NCBI RefSeq assembly: GCF_022749195.1 | Contig: NZ_CP094226.1 | Span: 832,001 to 896,000 of the forward strand | Reading direction: 5' to 3' | DNA length: 64,000 nucleotides | Origin: Streptococcus oralis | GTDB lineage: Bacteria > Bacillota > Bacilli > Lactobacillales > Streptococcaceae | Shown here: piece by piece, positions 16,022 through 26,089 of the stretch | How the letters are laid out: the number at the start of each line of letters is the position of its first letter | Numbering within the stretch: position 1 is the stretch's first letter | Notes under the pieces: generated by a model | Database searches by the model: none | The model's input: the letters and a program-made list of their open reading frames with translations, nothing else | Told to the model about the DNA's origin: nothing | Made by a program: the position numbers and the translations under genes

Positions 16022-17332
16022 ATGGGATTATTTGACCGTCTATTCGGAAAAAAAGAAGAGCCGAAAATCGAAGATATTGTTAAAGAAGCTCTGGAAAATC
16101 TTGATTTGTCAGAAGAGGTTGAAGAAAACCAAACGGCAGTCGAAGAAACTGCTCAGGAAGAGAAAGCAAGAGACAAAGTGGAAGAAACACCTGCTCAAGA
16201 AGAAATTCCTCAGGTCTCGACAGATGAGGCCATTGAACTAGAAGCAGTCGAGAAAACAGACCAAGAGGAGCCTGAGCTAGAAGCTGATGAATTGGAGCAA
16301 ATCCAAGAGCCTGAAGAAATTCTAGAAGAAGAGAACCAAGAAACTGTAGAATTCGAAGAAGAGCTAGCTTCTGAAGTAGTAGAAGAAGAACTTCCTCAAG
16401 TTGAAGAAACCGTTCAGGAAAAATATGACCGCAGTCTCAAGAAAACTCGTACGGGATTCGGTGCTCGTTTGAATGCCTTCTTTGCCAACTTCCGTTCTGT
16501 CGATGAAGAATTCTTCGAGGAATTGGAAGAACTGCTCATCATGAGCGACGTCGGTGTGCAAGTCGCTTCAAACTTAACAGAAGAACTACGTTATGAAGCC
16601 AAACTTGAAAACGCTAAGAAGCCTGACGCGCTCCGTCGTGTCATTATCGAGAAATTGGTTGAACTCTATGAGAAGGATGGCAACTACGATGAACAAATCC
16701 ATTTCCAAGATGGTTTGACAGTCATGCTCTTTGTTGGTGTTAATGGTGTTGGGAAAACAACTTCTATCGGGAAATTAGCTCATCGCTACAAACAAGCTGG
16801 AAAGAAAGTCATGCTGGTTGCGGCAGATACCTTCCGTGCTGGCGCCGTTGCCCAGCTAGCTGAATGGGGGCGTCGTGTGGATGTTCCTGTTGTGACGGGG
16901 CCTGAAAAGGCTGATCCAGCAAGTGTGGTCTTTGATGGTATGGAACGCGCTGTAGCTGAAGGGATTGATATCCTTATGATTGATACAGCAGGTCGTCTGC
17001 AAAACAAGGACAACCTTATGGCTGAGTTGGAAAAGATTGGTCGCATTATCAAGCGTGTCGTTCCAGAAGCACCTCATGAAACCTTCCTGGCACTCGATGC
17101 TTCAACTGGACAGAACGCCTTGGTACAAGCTAAGGAATTTTCGAAGATAACACCATTGACTGGAATTGTTTTGACAAAAATTGACGGAACTGCTCGCGGT
17201 GGTGTTGTTCTGGCAATTCGAGAAGAACTCAATATCCCTGTAAAATTGATTGGTTTCGGTGAGAAAATCGATGATATTGGTGAGTTCAACTCTGAAAACT
17301 TTATGAAAGGTCTCTTAGAGGGCTTGATTTAA
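16022..17332 (+). CDS. ftsY: Signal recognition particle receptor FtsY
   Basis: A 436-aa SRP receptor GTPase that docks SRP-ribosome complexes at the membrane. The N-terminal 130 residues form a very acidic Glu-rich A-domain, as expected of streptococcal FtsY. The N domain follows (about 140-220). The G domain has GVNGVGKTTSIGKL (G1, near 241), DTFRAGA, DTAGRLQ (G3) and TKIDGTARGG (G4, near 382). The C-terminal NFMKGLLEGLI motif is the usual family end. It is last in an operon with two HAD phosphatases and ends at a strong terminator. Confidence 0.97.
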   Translation: MGLFDRLFGKKEEPKIEDIVKEALENLDLSEEVEENQTAVEETAQEEKARDKVEETPAQEEIPQVSTDEAIELEAVEKTDQEEPELEADELEQIQEPEEILEEENQETVEFEEELASEVVEEELPQVEETVQEKYDRSLKKTRTGFGARLNAFFANFRSVDEEFFEELEELLIMSDVGVQVASNLTEELRYEAKLENAKKPDALRRVIIEKLVELYEKDGNYDEQIHFQDGLTVMLFVGVNGVGKTTSIGKLAHRYKQAGKKVMLVAADTFRAGAVAQLAEWGRRVDVPVVTGPEKADPASVVFDGMERAVAEGIDILMIDTAGRLQNKDNLMAELEKIGRIIKRVVPEAPHETFLALDASTGQNALVQAKEFSKITPLTGIVLTKIDGTARGGVVLAIREELNIPVKLIGFGEKIDDIGEFNSENFMKGLLEGLI

Positions 17333-17342
17333 TACAAAATAA

Positions 17343-17375
17343 ATATCCTGCAAGTCAATCTTGCAGGATATTTTT
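17343..17375. terminator. Terminator between ftsY and zwf
   Basis: A 12-bp perfect stem (ATATCCTGCAAG / CTTGCAGGATAT) with a 5-nt loop and a T-run, between convergent genes. Confidence 0.9.
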
Positions 17376-17376
17376 G

Positions 17377-18864
17377 CTATTCTAAACGGCCATCTTCACG
17401 ATAAGCGATATCGGGCTGCCAGGTCCATTTGGCTCCATACTTCTCAAGTAAGTCAAAGCTAGCTTGTGGTCCCATACTTCCGGCTTTATAGTCATGAAGT
17501 GGGGCGCCATTTTCAGCCCAGAGCTCTTCGATACGGTCAATCAATTTCCACGAAGCACTTACCTCATCCCAGTGGCTAAAGTTGGTAGAGTTGTTATTCA
17601 AGACATCGTAGATTAGCTTTTCGTATGGATCTGGTGAAGCCCCAGTAGCAGTAGCATCTGTACGGTAATCCAGAGAGCTTGGTGCTAGGTTAAATTCTTC
17701 ACCGACTTGTTTACCATTGAGGCTGAGAGAGAATCCTTCAGTTGGTTGGATATAGATGGTCAAGATATTTGGTGCCAAAGGCTCACCGAAGATAGAGTCC
17801 ATTTGCTTAAAGACAATATTGACGTGAGTTCCTTTTTCCGTCAGGCGTTTTCCTGTACGGAAGAAGAAGGGAACACCACGGAAGCGATCGCTGTCTACAA
17901 AGAAGGCACCAGATGCAAAGGTTTCTGTTGTAGATTCAGGATCGACGTTTGGCTCGCTTCGATAGGAGATGTATTTCATGCCATCGATTTTACCAGAGCG
18001 ATATTGACCACGGATAAAATGTTCTTTCAATTCTTCCTCAGTTGGATGATAGAGGTTTTTAAAGACATTTATCTTTTCAGCACGAATCTCATCCTTTGTA
18101 AAGCTAGCTGGTTTGTCCATGGCTAGAAGAGAGAGGAGTTGGAGTGTATGGTTTTGCACCATATCACGAAGGGCACCAGATTGATCATAGTAGCCACCAC
18201 GTTCTTCTACACCCAAGCGCTCTGCAAAGGTAATCTGAACATTATCGATGTGTTCGCGATTCCAAACATTCTCAAAAATCATGTTGGCAAAACGAACAGC
18301 AAAGATACTCTGAATCATCTCTTTACCTAGGTAATGGTCGATACGGTAGATTTGCTCCTCATCAAAGGCCGCAAGGAGATCTTCATTGAGTTTGCTAGCT
18401 GTTTCGTAGTCTGTACCAAATGGTTTCTCAACGATCAAGCGCTCAAAACCTTTACCATCGACAATGTTTTCAGATTTGAGGTGCTTGGCAATGGTTCCAA
18501 AGAACTGAGGTGCCATGGACAAGAAGAAGAGTTTATTGTGTTCAGCTTGGTATTTTTCGTTCAGCTCAGCTTGTAATTGACGCAAAGCAATGTAATGTTC
18601 CGTATCATTCACATCATGGCTTTGATAGTAGAAGTGGCTAGCAAATTCTTGGGCTTGCTCGGTACTATCTGCCAAATCAAGGATGGACTCAACAACTACA
18701 GATTCAAAATATTCCTTACTCCAAGGTCTACGAGCTGTTCCGATAACAGCAAAATGCTCAGAGAGATTGCCTGATTTATAGAGTCTGAAAAGGGAAGGGT
18801 AGAGTTTGCGTTTAGCTAAATCTCCACTCGCACCGAAAATTGTAACAATAACCTTTGATGACAT
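17377..18864 (-). CDS. zwf: Glucose-6-phosphate 1-dehydrogenase
   Basis: A 495-aa cytoplasmic enzyme that oxidises glucose-6-phosphate to 6-phosphogluconolactone, giving NADPH. The N-terminal Rossmann domain has FGASGDLAKRKLYPSLF (about residues 9-25). EKPFGTDYETA and the active-site signature RIDHYLGKE (about residues 172-180) follow. The length is standard. The gene is monocistronic, converging on ftsY, with the ftsY terminator at its 3' end. Confidence 0.97.
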   Translation of the reverse strand: MSSKVIVTIFGASGDLAKRKLYPSLFRLYKSGNLSEHFAVIGTARRPWSKEYFESVVVESILDLADSTEQAQEFASHFYYQSHDVNDTEHYIALRQLQAELNEKYQAEHNKLFFLSMAPQFFGTIAKHLKSENIVDGKGFERLIVEKPFGTDYETASKLNEDLLAAFDEEQIYRIDHYLGKEMIQSIFAVRFANMIFENVWNREHIDNVQITFAERLGVEERGGYYDQSGALRDMVQNHTLQLLSLLAMDKPASFTKDEIRAEKINVFKNLYHPTEEELKEHFIRGQYRSGKIDGMKYISYRSEPNVDPESTTETFASGAFFVDSDRFRGVPFFFRTGKRLTEKGTHVNIVFKQMDSIFGEPLAPNILTIYIQPTEGFSLSLNGKQVGEEFNLAPSSLDYRTDATATGASPDPYEKLIYDVLNNNSTNFSHWDEVSASWKLIDRIEELWAENGAPLHDYKAGSMGPQASFDLLEKYGAKWTWQPDIAYREDGRLE

Positions 18865-18982
18865 CTAGCTACCTAATTTCTATATTTTTTCCTAGTTGGA
18901 CTAGGGATGAGATTTCCTCATTATCATAGTTTTTATTTTATCATAATTTTCAAAAAAAACAAAAAATCCAATACGCAATTAA

Positions 18983-19010
18983 AAAACTGTAAGGAGAACC
19001 TTACAGTTTT
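18983..19010 (-). terminator. Terminator of the glnPQ operon
   Basis: A 12-bp perfect inverted repeat (AAAACTGTAAGG / CCTTACAGTTTT) with a 4-nt loop just beyond the glnQ stop. Confidence 0.85.
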
Positions 19011-19013
19011 GTT

Positions 19014-19754
19014 TTATACATTTAAGACCTTATCCAAGAACTCTTTTAGACGAGGATGTTGCGGGTTGTCGAAGATTTGATCTGGAGTTCCATCTTCCAG
19101 GAATTCACCATCAGCCGTAAAGATAACACGGTTGGCTACCTGACGAGCAAATCCCATCTCATGGGTTACGATGATCATGGTCATACCTTGTTCCGCCAAT
19201 TCCTTCATAACATTCAGTACATCTCCAACCATTTCAGGGTCAAGAGCGGAAGTTGGCTCATCAAAGAGCATGATATCAGGATTCATGGCAAGTCCACGAG
19301 CGATAGCTACACGCTGTTTCTGACCACCTGAAAGGCTATCTGGGTTGGCATTAGCTTTATCTGCTAGTCCTACCTTTTCAAGCAACTCCATCCCCAATTT
19401 TTCAGCTTCTTCTTTGGTCATCCGTTTGTGTTCAATAGGTGCAAAAGTGATATTTTCTAGGACGGACATGTGAGGGAAGAGGTTGAAATGTTGGAAGACC
19501 ATTCCCACGTTTTCGCGAACATGGTCGACATTGGTTGATTTTTCAGTCAGATCATAACCATTTACTGTGATGTGGCCACTCGTTACCTCCTCGAGAAGGT
19601 TAAGGCTACGGAGGAAAGTGGATTTACCAGAACCAGAAGGACCGATGATACAAACGACATCTCCTTCATAAAACTTAGTAGTAATACCTTTTAAAACTTC
19701 GTTTTTTCCATAATACTTATGCAAATCATTTACATCAATTTTTAGTTTTGCCAT
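19014..19754 (-). CDS. glnQ: Polar amino acid (glutamine) ABC transporter, ATP-binding protein
   Basis: A 246-aa ATPase of the polar amino acid uptake family. It has Walker [10 protein letters not shown] near residue 38, the signature [17 protein letters not shown] near 140, Walker [15 protein letters not shown] near 162 and the switch [12 protein letters not shown]. It energises the GlnP fusion protein encoded directly upstream; the start and stop codons overlap at one base (19754). Glutamine/glutamate uptake is the best inference from the partner. No other permease is nearby. Confidence 0.94.
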   Translation of the reverse strand: MAKLKIDVNDLHKYYGKNEVLKGITTKFYEGDVVCIIGPSGSGKSTFLRSLNLLEEVTSGHITVNGYDLTEKSTNVDHVRENVGMVFQHFNLFPHMSVLENITFAPIEHKRMTKEEAEKLGMELLEKVGLADKANANPDSLSGGQKQRVAIARGLAMNPDIMLFDEPTSALDPEMVGDVLNVMKELAEQGMTMIIVTHEMGFARQVANRVIFTADGEFLEDGTPDQIFDNPQHPRLKEFLDKVLNV

Positions 19755-21919
19755 TAACGAATCCTCTTTTCTAAGCGTTTCGCTAGTCTAGTCAAAAGCG
19801 TGATAATTACAAGATAGAAGATAGCAAGGATTGCATACATCTTGAAACTTTGGTAGTTACGGGCGATGATAATCTTACCAGTTTGGAAAAGTTCCACCAA
19901 ACCGATAGCAGATACAATGGTTGTATCTTTTAGAGCGATAACGAATTGGTTGACGAAGTTTGGCAACATCAATTTAGTTGCTTGTGGCAAGATAATCTTA
20001 CGCATGGTTTTTCCATAAGAGATACCTAGACTGCGGCTGGCTTCCATTTGACCAACTGGAACGGCTTGGATCCCACCACGAACGATTTCAGCGATATAAG
20101 CAGCTGCATTGAGTGAGAGGGCGATAGTACCAGCTACAAAATCATTGATTGGACTTTGTTGGCCAGTAATGGACTCGATGAAGTTTGGAATACCCCAGAA
20201 GATGAAGGCTGCAAGAATCATCAAGGGAATACCACGGATAACGTCAACGAAAATCTCAGAGATCAGACGAAGAGATTTGTATGGACTAACGCTAAACATA
20301 CCAAAGATAATCCCAATTACAATGGCAATTGCAAATGAAATAAGCGCTAGAGCAAGAGTGATTCCAAGTCCACTAAGAAGTTGTTTGTAGTTGTTTTGAA
20401 GCAAGCCCCAGATAGTTGTTTCGTCAACCGTACTTGTAGAGTCAGTTGAAGTTTCGCTAGCTAGATACTTGTCAAGAATCTTTTGGAATTCTCCGTTAGC
20501 TTTGAGGTTAGCAAGTCCATTATTGAACATCTGGATCAATTCAGGATTTGTTCCTTTTTTAACCGCAAAGGCAGTTTCACCGATTGGAGTTCCAGCGATT
20601 GGTGTTTTCAATTTTTGCCCTTGACTGATAGAATATTTGAGAACAGGCTCATCATCCATCACAGCATCAATAGATCCAGTATTCAGACTGTCATACATTG
20701 AAGCGCCATCTGCAAAGGTTTTAATCTTATAGCCGTATTTGTTTTGATTCTCAGTAAGGAACGTTTGAGAGGCAGTTCCGTTTTTAACACCGACAGTTTT
20801 ATCCTTGAGGTCTTCATAAGAAGCAATGGTGCTTGATTCTTTCACACCGAGAATCGTATTTGCTGTGTAGTATGATTCTGAGAAATCGAAGGTTTCCTTA
20901 CGGGCATCTGTTACAGACATACCAGCAATGATACCATCTGCTTGTCCTGCTTGAACAGCACTGATGGCTGCGTCAAATCCTGGGTTGGTAATTTCAATTT
21001 CAAAACCTTGATCTTTGGCAATGGCCTTGATGAGGTCCATATCAATACCGGTGTATTGATTGCTTGAATTTTGAAAGACGAATGGGGCGAAAGATGAGTC
21101 ACTGGCAATAATGTACTTGCTTTTCACTGGAGTAGCTTTTTGCCCAGCAGCAGTAGTTGTCGTTGGGGTTGCCGTAGTTGTAGAAGCTGTCCATTTTTGG
21201 ATGATTTGCTCCAAGCTACCATCCTTTTTCATTTGGGCTAGGGCTTCGTTAAACTCGGTAACCAAGTGTTCATACTTGCTCCCTTTCTTGACACCAAAAG
21301 CAAAGCTTCCAACAGCCTCACCATCCATATTGATGCTGAGATCTTGTCCTTGGTTAATCGCATACTCAATAACAGGTTTATCATCCATGATGGCATTTAC
21401 AGCACCAGCGCTTAGACTATTATTCATCAAATCACCAGTATCAAAGGTTTTAATAGAGAAACCGTATTTATCTTTGATACTTTCGAGGAAACGTTGAGCG
21501 GCAGTTCCGTTCTTAACTCCAACTGTTTTCCCGCTAAGTTCCTCATATTTGGTGATTTTATTTGCCTTTGTTGTAGCAATGACAACTTTTGTATCATAAT
21601 AGGTATCAGACATGGTAAAGACATTTTCACGTTCTTTTGTTTTTGTCATACCTGCCATAATAGCATCTGCTTGACCTGATTGCACTGCATTTACAGCTGC
21701 ATCAAAGCCAGGATAAGACATTTGGATGTTCCATCCTTTGATTTCTGCGACTTTATTGATAATATCAACATCAATCCCTTTATAGGTTTGATCTGAATCT
21801 TTAAACTCAAAAGGTGCGTAAGCTGTATCAGACACAATCTTAACAGTATCAGCTTTTGCCATACCTAGTGAGAAAATGGGAAATAAAATGAGCAAACATG
21901 CTAGTATTTTTTTCTTCAT
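19754..21919 (-). CDS. glnP: GlnP: two amino-acid-binding domains fused to the permease
   Basis: A 721-aa protein combining secreted receptor and membrane channel. A signal segment (residues 1-23, ending AKA) is followed by binding domain 1 (about 25-250), a Thr/Ala-rich linker (about 250-267), binding domain 2 (about 268-495) and a BPD_transp_1 permease domain (about 510-721). The two binding domains are internal duplicates: both contain APF-F near their start and the GFDAA-AVQ-GQAD pattern. Such fusions are established for lactic acid bacteria, where they take up glutamine and glutamate. It is the first gene of the glnPQ operon. Confidence 0.95.
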   Translation of the reverse strand: MKKKILACLLILFPIFSLGMAKADTVKIVSDTAYAPFEFKDSDQTYKGIDVDIINKVAEIKGWNIQMSYPGFDAAVNAVQSGQADAIMAGMTKTKERENVFTMSDTYYDTKVVIATTKANKITKYEELSGKTVGVKNGTAAQRFLESIKDKYGFSIKTFDTGDLMNNSLSAGAVNAIMDDKPVIEYAINQGQDLSINMDGEAVGSFAFGVKKGSKYEHLVTEFNEALAQMKKDGSLEQIIQKWTASTTTATPTTTTAAGQKATPVKSKYIIASDSSFAPFVFQNSSNQYTGIDMDLIKAIAKDQGFEIEITNPGFDAAISAVQAGQADGIIAGMSVTDARKETFDFSESYYTANTILGVKESSTIASYEDLKDKTVGVKNGTASQTFLTENQNKYGYKIKTFADGASMYDSLNTGSIDAVMDDEPVLKYSISQGQKLKTPIAGTPIGETAFAVKKGTNPELIQMFNNGLANLKANGEFQKILDKYLASETSTDSTSTVDETTIWGLLQNNYKQLLSGLGITLALALISFAIAIVIGIIFGMFSVSPYKSLRLISEIFVDVIRGIPLMILAAFIFWGIPNFIESITGQQSPINDFVAGTIALSLNAAAYIAEIVRGGIQAVPVGQMEASRSLGISYGKTMRKIILPQATKLMLPNFVNQFVIALKDTTIVSAIGLVELFQTGKIIIARNYQSFKMYAILAIFYLVIITLLTRLAKRLEKRIR

Positions 21920-21948
21920 TTTTAGTCTCCTTTTCCGAATATTTTCCC

Positions 21949-21964
21949 ATTATATCAGAAAATG
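21949..21964 (-). promoter_or_regulatory. glnPQ promoter with CodY-box-like overlap
   Basis: On the minus strand an extended -10 (TGaTATAAT) lies about 30 nt before glnP. The overlapping segment CATTTTCTGATATAA matches the CodY consensus AATTTTCWGAAAATT at 10 of 15 positions. CodY control of amino acid uptake is expected in streptococci, but the match is imperfect. Confidence 0.4.
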
Positions 21965-22059
21965 AATAAAAAGGCAAATTTTATGGATTTTATGTAAGGA
22001 AATGTAACATGGAATACTCACTCTTATCAACCTAGAGTAGAGTCTGAAAAGTAAATTTA

Positions 22060-22068
22060 TGGTAAAAT
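22060..22068 (+). promoter_or_regulatory. Extended -10 promoter of uvrB
   Basis: TGgTAAAAT, 31 nt before the uvrB start. Confidence 0.65.
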
Positions 22069-22099
22069 AGAAGGATAGAAAAATTCAGATGAGGCAATC

Positions 22100-24088
22100 A
22101 TGATAAATCGAATTACAGATAATAAATTTAAACTAGTATCAAAATATGAACCTTCAGGAGATCAACCCCAAGCGATTGAGCAGTTGGTTGACAATATCGA
22201 GGGTGGAGAAAAGGCACAGATTTTGATGGGGGCGACGGGTACAGGGAAGACCTACACCATGAGTCAGGTCATTTCCAAAGTAAATAAACCTACTTTGGTC
22301 ATTGCCCATAACAAAACCCTAGCTGGTCAGCTCTATGGAGAGTTTAAGGAATTTTTCCCTGAAAATGCTGTTGAGTACTTTGTGTCTTACTATGATTATT
22401 ATCAACCAGAGGCCTATGTCCCTTCGAGCGATACCTATATTGAGAAGGATAGCTCGGTCAATGATGAGATTGACAAGCTTCGACACTCAGCGACTTCAGC
22501 TCTTCTGGAGCGTAACGATGTCATCGTCGTAGCTTCTGTCTCTTGTATCTATGGTTTGGGTTCGCCCAAGGAATATTCTGATAGTGTTGTTAGTCTTCGT
22601 CCAGGTCTTGAGATTTCTCGTGACAAACTTTTAAATGATTTAGTTGACATTCAGTTTGAACGCAATGATATTGATTTCCAACGGGGAAGATTTCGCGTTC
22701 GTGGGGATGTGGTGGAGATTTTCCCAGCTTCCCGTGATGAACACGCTTTTCGAGTAGAGTTTTTCGGGGATGAAATTGATCGTATCCGTGAAGTTGAGGC
22801 TTTGACAGGTCAGGTATTGGGAGAAGTGGATCATTTGGCGATTTTCCCTGCCACTCACTTTGTGACCAATGATGACCACATGGAGATTGCCATTGCTAAG
22901 ATTCAGGCAGAGTTGGAGGAGCAGTTGGCTGTCTTTGAAAAGGAAGGCAAACTGCTAGAAGCTCAGCGTTTGAAACAGCGGACAGAGTATGATATTGAGA
23001 TGCTACGTGAGATGGGTTATACCAACGGTGTTGAAAACTATTCTCGTCACATGGATGGTCGTAGCGAAGGAGAGCCTCCTTATACGCTTCTTGATTTCTT
23101 CCCAGATGATTTCTTAATCATGATTGATGAAAGTCACATGACCATGGGGCAGATTAAGGGCATGTACAATGGAGACCGTTCACGTAAGGAAATGTTGGTC
23201 AATTATGGTTTCCGTTTGCCTTCTGCCTTGGACAATCGTCCTCTCCGTCGGGAAGAGTTTGAAAGTCATGTTCACCAGATTGTATATGTTTCAGCGACAC
23301 CAGGTGACTATGAAAATGAACAGACCGAGACAGTGATTGAGCAAATCATTCGTCCAACAGGGCTTCTAGACCCAGAAGTGGAAGTTCGTCCGACTATGGG
23401 ACAGATTGATGACCTCCTAGGTGAAATCAATGCCCGTGTTGAAAAGAATGAACGGACCTTTATCACCACTTTGACTAAGAAAATGGCTGAAGACTTAACC
23501 GACTACTTCAAAGAAATGGGCATCAAGGTCAAGTACATGCACTCGGATATCAAGACTTTGGAGCGGACGGAGATTATCCGTGACCTACGCTTGGGTGTTT
23601 TTGATGTCTTGGTCGGAATCAACCTGCTCCGTGAAGGGATTGACGTTCCTGAAGTAAGTTTAGTAGCCATTCTCGATGCCGACAAGGAAGGATTCCTACG
23701 TAACGAACGTGGCTTAATCCAGACCATTGGACGTGCCGCCCGTAACAGTGAAGGTCATGTCATCATGTATGCTGATACCATGACCCAGTCTATGCAACGT
23801 GCTATCGATGAAACTGCCCGCCGTCGGAAAATCCAGATGGCCTATAATGAAGAACACGGTATTGTGCCTCAGACAATCAAGAAAGAAATCCGTGACCTGA
23901 TTGCTGTGACCAAGGCAGTTGCTAAGGAAGAGGACAAGGAAGTCGATATCAATAGCCTCAACAAACAAGAGCGCAAGGAACTCGTTAAAAAACTGGAAAA
24001 ACAAATGCAAGAAGCCGTCGAAGTGCTTGACTTTGAACTCGCAGCTCAGATTCGTGATATGATGTTGGAAGTGAAGGCGTTAAACTGA
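22100..24088 (+). CDS. uvrB: UvrABC system protein B
   Basis: A 662-aa DNA damage recognition helicase of nucleotide excision repair. Walker [11 protein letters not shown] is near residue 45. The beta-hairpin region ([21 protein letters not shown], shown in part) lies near 95-115. Helicase motifs include IDESHMT and the QTIGRAARN segment near 543. The C-terminal UVR motif (about 620-660) binds UvrA/UvrC. The protein ends in VKALN. A second, decayed copy of the last 170 bp, ending in VKALD, lies 1.2 kb downstream beyond an acyltransferase gene, so this 3' end may be imported. Confidence 0.97.
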   Translation: MINRITDNKFKLVSKYEPSGDQPQAIEQLVDNIEGGEKAQILMGATGTGKTYTMSQVISKVNKPTLVIAHNKTLAGQLYGEFKEFFPENAVEYFVSYYDYYQPEAYVPSSDTYIEKDSSVNDEIDKLRHSATSALLERNDVIVVASVSCIYGLGSPKEYSDSVVSLRPGLEISRDKLLNDLVDIQFERNDIDFQRGRFRVRGDVVEIFPASRDEHAFRVEFFGDEIDRIREVEALTGQVLGEVDHLAIFPATHFVTNDDHMEIAIAKIQAELEEQLAVFEKEGKLLEAQRLKQRTEYDIEMLREMGYTNGVENYSRHMDGRSEGEPPYTLLDFFPDDFLIMIDESHMTMGQIKGMYNGDRSRKEMLVNYGFRLPSALDNRPLRREEFESHVHQIVYVSATPGDYENEQTETVIEQIIRPTGLLDPEVEVRPTMGQIDDLLGEINARVEKNERTFITTLTKKMAEDLTDYFKEMGIKVKYMHSDIKTLERTEIIRDLRLGVFDVLVGINLLREGIDVPEVSLVAILDADKEGFLRNERGLIQTIGRAARNSEGHVIMYADTMTQSMQRAIDETARRRKIQMAYNEEHGIVPQTIKKEIRDLIAVTKAVAKEEDKEVDINSLNKQERKELVKKLEKQMQEAVEVLDFELAAQIRDMMLEVKALN

Positions 24089-24128
24089 AAAAATTATAAA
24101 GAAATAGAAATATATAGAGAGACATAAT

Positions 24129-25166
24129 ATGACAGCAAAAAAAACTAAACACATAGGCATTGAATGTTGTAGAATTTTCGCTATGTTGATGATTTGCAAC
24201 TTACATGTTTTGGGTATGGGAGGAATTTTGGAGAAAGTTGATAGTCAAAAAGATTTTTACTATATTTTTGCCAATTTTTTAGAAGCTTTCTCATATTCAG
24301 CTGTAAATATTTATATTTTAATCAGTGGGTATGTCGGTCTTTATTCACAATTTAGTTATAAAAAAATGTTTAGCTTTTGGGTACAGATTATTTTCTATAC
24401 TATTTCAATTACTTTTGTATTTGCTATTTTTTCAAAATCATCTGTCAACTTAAGTGATTGGTTTTCAGCTTTAACTCCAATAAGTCATGGACAGTATTGG
24501 TATATGAGTTGCTATTTTGGTTTAGTCTTAATAGCACCATTTTTGAATCAAGCAGTGTTGACATTGAAAAAAGAACAATTGCTTCCAATTGTTAGTGGAG
24601 CATTTATATACTTTTCTGTCATACCCACAGTATTTAAACAAGATATTCTAGGTTTGTGGGGTGGTTATAGTGTATTATGGATGATCCTCTTGTACATTTT
24701 AGGAGCAATAATTAGAAAATCAAATTACGAAAGTCGTTTTCAAATACGTAACGTTAGAGGATTCATTTTATTTCTAACTAGTTTAACTTTTATATTGTGC
24801 TGGCTTGGTTTTGAACAGTGGAGAAGTTATATTTCTCCTACGATCACACTGCAAGGAATAGCAATATTTTTACTCTTCTTGAATATTAAAGATATTCCCT
24901 TAACTTTTAAGAGACTAGTTCTTTTAATATCTCCACTAACTTTGGGGGTTTATCTGTTTCATGTACATCCTCTTATTTTTAGAAGAATTATACCAACCAT
25001 CCATACTTTAGTTGAAGAACAAGAATTTCCCATTTTTGTCATTATGATTCTAGTTATGACACTGGCCCTGTTCTTTTCTGGCGCTATGATTGAGTATTTT
25101 AGAAATAAATTAATGGCGTATATTCTTACTTTAATAAAGAGTGTTAAAAATCTTAAACAGACTTAA
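24129..25166 (+). CDS. Membrane acyltransferase, family 3
   Basis: A 345-aa integral membrane protein of the acyltransferase-3 (OafA/WecH-like) family. The N-terminal motif ECCRIFAMLMICNLHVLG supplies the characteristic arginine and histidine. About ten hydrophobic helices follow, with SHGQYWYMSCYFGLV near residue 118. Such enzymes transfer acyl groups to sugars of surface polymers or to peptidoglycan; the target is unknown. Codon use is visibly more AT-rich than uvrB. The gene lies between uvrB and a decayed copy of the uvrB 3' end, which points to arrival by recombination. The ribosome site (AGAGA) is weak. Confidence 0.85.
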   Translation: MTAKKTKHIGIECCRIFAMLMICNLHVLGMGGILEKVDSQKDFYYIFANFLEAFSYSAVNIYILISGYVGLYSQFSYKKMFSFWVQIIFYTISITFVFAIFSKSSVNLSDWFSALTPISHGQYWYMSCYFGLVLIAPFLNQAVLTLKKEQLLPIVSGAFIYFSVIPTVFKQDILGLWGGYSVLWMILLYILGAIIRKSNYESRFQIRNVRGFILFLTSLTFILCWLGFEQWRSYISPTITLQGIAIFLLFLNIKDIPLTFKRLVLLISPLTLGVYLFHVHPLIFRRIIPTIHTLVEEQEFPIFVIMILVMTLALFFSGAMIEYFRNKLMAYILTLIKSVKNLKQT

Positions 25167-25237
25167 AACTTTATTGTCTTATTAAAAATAGAAGTAAGAG
25201 AGACTAAATTATACACTGTATTGAGAATTTAGGGTTT

Positions 25238-25408
25238 ATTGAGATTATCCTTGTCCTAATCGACGTAACCAAGGCAGTTTCCAAAGAAGAGGACAAGGAA
25301 CTCGTCAAAAAACTCGAAAAACAAATGCAAGAAGCTGTCGAAGTGCTTGATTTTGAACTGGCAGCACAAATCCGTGATATGATGTTGGAAGTGAAGGCGT
25401 TGGATTAG
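25238..25408 (+). pseudogene. Decayed second copy of the uvrB 3' end
   Basis: The stretch translates in one frame to [20 protein letters not shown] and on to [10 protein letters not shown], matching the last 50-60 residues of UvrB. It lacks 13 codons (39 bp) present in uvrB; the gap lies between two AAGGAA repeats of the uvrB sequence. Homology fades upstream of about 25240. It has no start codon or ribosome site. The stop is 14 nt before the next gene, which is probably the original uvrB-to-neighbour spacing. It reads as the recipient's old uvrB tail left after import of a new tail with the acyltransferase. Confidence 0.88.
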
Positions 25409-25422
25409 ATAGGAGAAAACGA

Positions 25423-26049
25423 ATGAAAATTTTAGTCATCAATGGACATCCTGACAAGGGAAGTTTCTGTCAAGAAATTTTTCGAACGATTGTAGAAAAT
25501 ATTGACTCAAATCGCCATGAGCTTGAATCTATTAACCTAAATGAGATAGATTTTGATCCTGTGTTACGTTATGGTTATCGAAAACGGATGGAAGAGGACT
25601 CTTTCATACTTCGCTCTCAGGAATTAATTCAGTGGGCAGATCATTTCATTTTCGTTTATCCAATTTGGTGGAGTAGTATGCCTAGTTTATTGAAGGGGTG
25701 GATTGATCGTGTTTTCACGCCAGGAATTGCTTACTCTGCCAATAATCAAGGAAGTTTTATTTTAAACTACTTAAGGGGTCAGCAGTTTAAAAAGTTACTA
25801 AAAGGAAAAACAGCTAGTATTTACGCAACATCCATGGCACCAACATGGTGGTACAAAGTATTTTCAGGTCCTATCAATATCCCAGACAGTTATGGAATAT
25901 CAGTATTAAAGAATGCTGTCCTAAATCACTGCGGTATTAAAACAAAGAAAGTTTCAATTTTGGGTGAGTTAGGGCGTGAGGTGAATACAAATTCTACAAG
26001 ACAAAAATATCTACAAAAAGTAGCTGAGGAAGTCAAGGATTTGGATTAG
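25423..26049 (+). CDS. Flavodoxin-fold NAD(P)H oxidoreductase
   Basis: A 208-aa protein of the Flavodoxin_2 family (NQO1/MdaB/KefF-like). It begins MKILVINGHPDKGSFCQEI, the FMN/FAD phosphate-binding loop, and has the family motif FIFVYPIWWSSMPSLLKGWIDR (about residues 85-105, shown in part here as YPIWWSSMPSLLKGWIDR). Such enzymes carry out two-electron reduction of quinones or similar compounds; the substrate is unknown. AGGAG precedes the ATG. It lies 14 nt after the uvrB relic, so it was probably the ancestral neighbour of uvrB. Confidence 0.87.
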   Translation: MKILVINGHPDKGSFCQEIFRTIVENIDSNRHELESINLNEIDFDPVLRYGYRKRMEEDSFILRSQELIQWADHFIFVYPIWWSSMPSLLKGWIDRVFTPGIAYSANNQGSFILNYLRGQQFKKLLKGKTASIYATSMAPTWWYKVFSGPINIPDSYGISVLKNAVLNHCGIKTKKVSILGELGREVNTNSTRQKYLQKVAEEVKDLD

Positions 26050-26089
26050 TGAAATAAATTTTAATATGTTTATCTAGGAGAATGTAGTA

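Noticed and set aside
16022..16440. Very acidic N-terminus of FtsY as a foreign domain
   Set aside because: An acidic A-domain of this kind is usual for FtsY in streptococci.
17707..18126. 139-codon open frame opposite zwf
   Set aside because: It lies wholly antisense to a certain gene, has no ribosome site and reads as low-complexity shadow translation.
19754..21919. GlnP with two binding domains and a permease in one chain, as a novel fusion
   Set aside because: This architecture is established for GlnP of lactic acid bacteria and streptococci.
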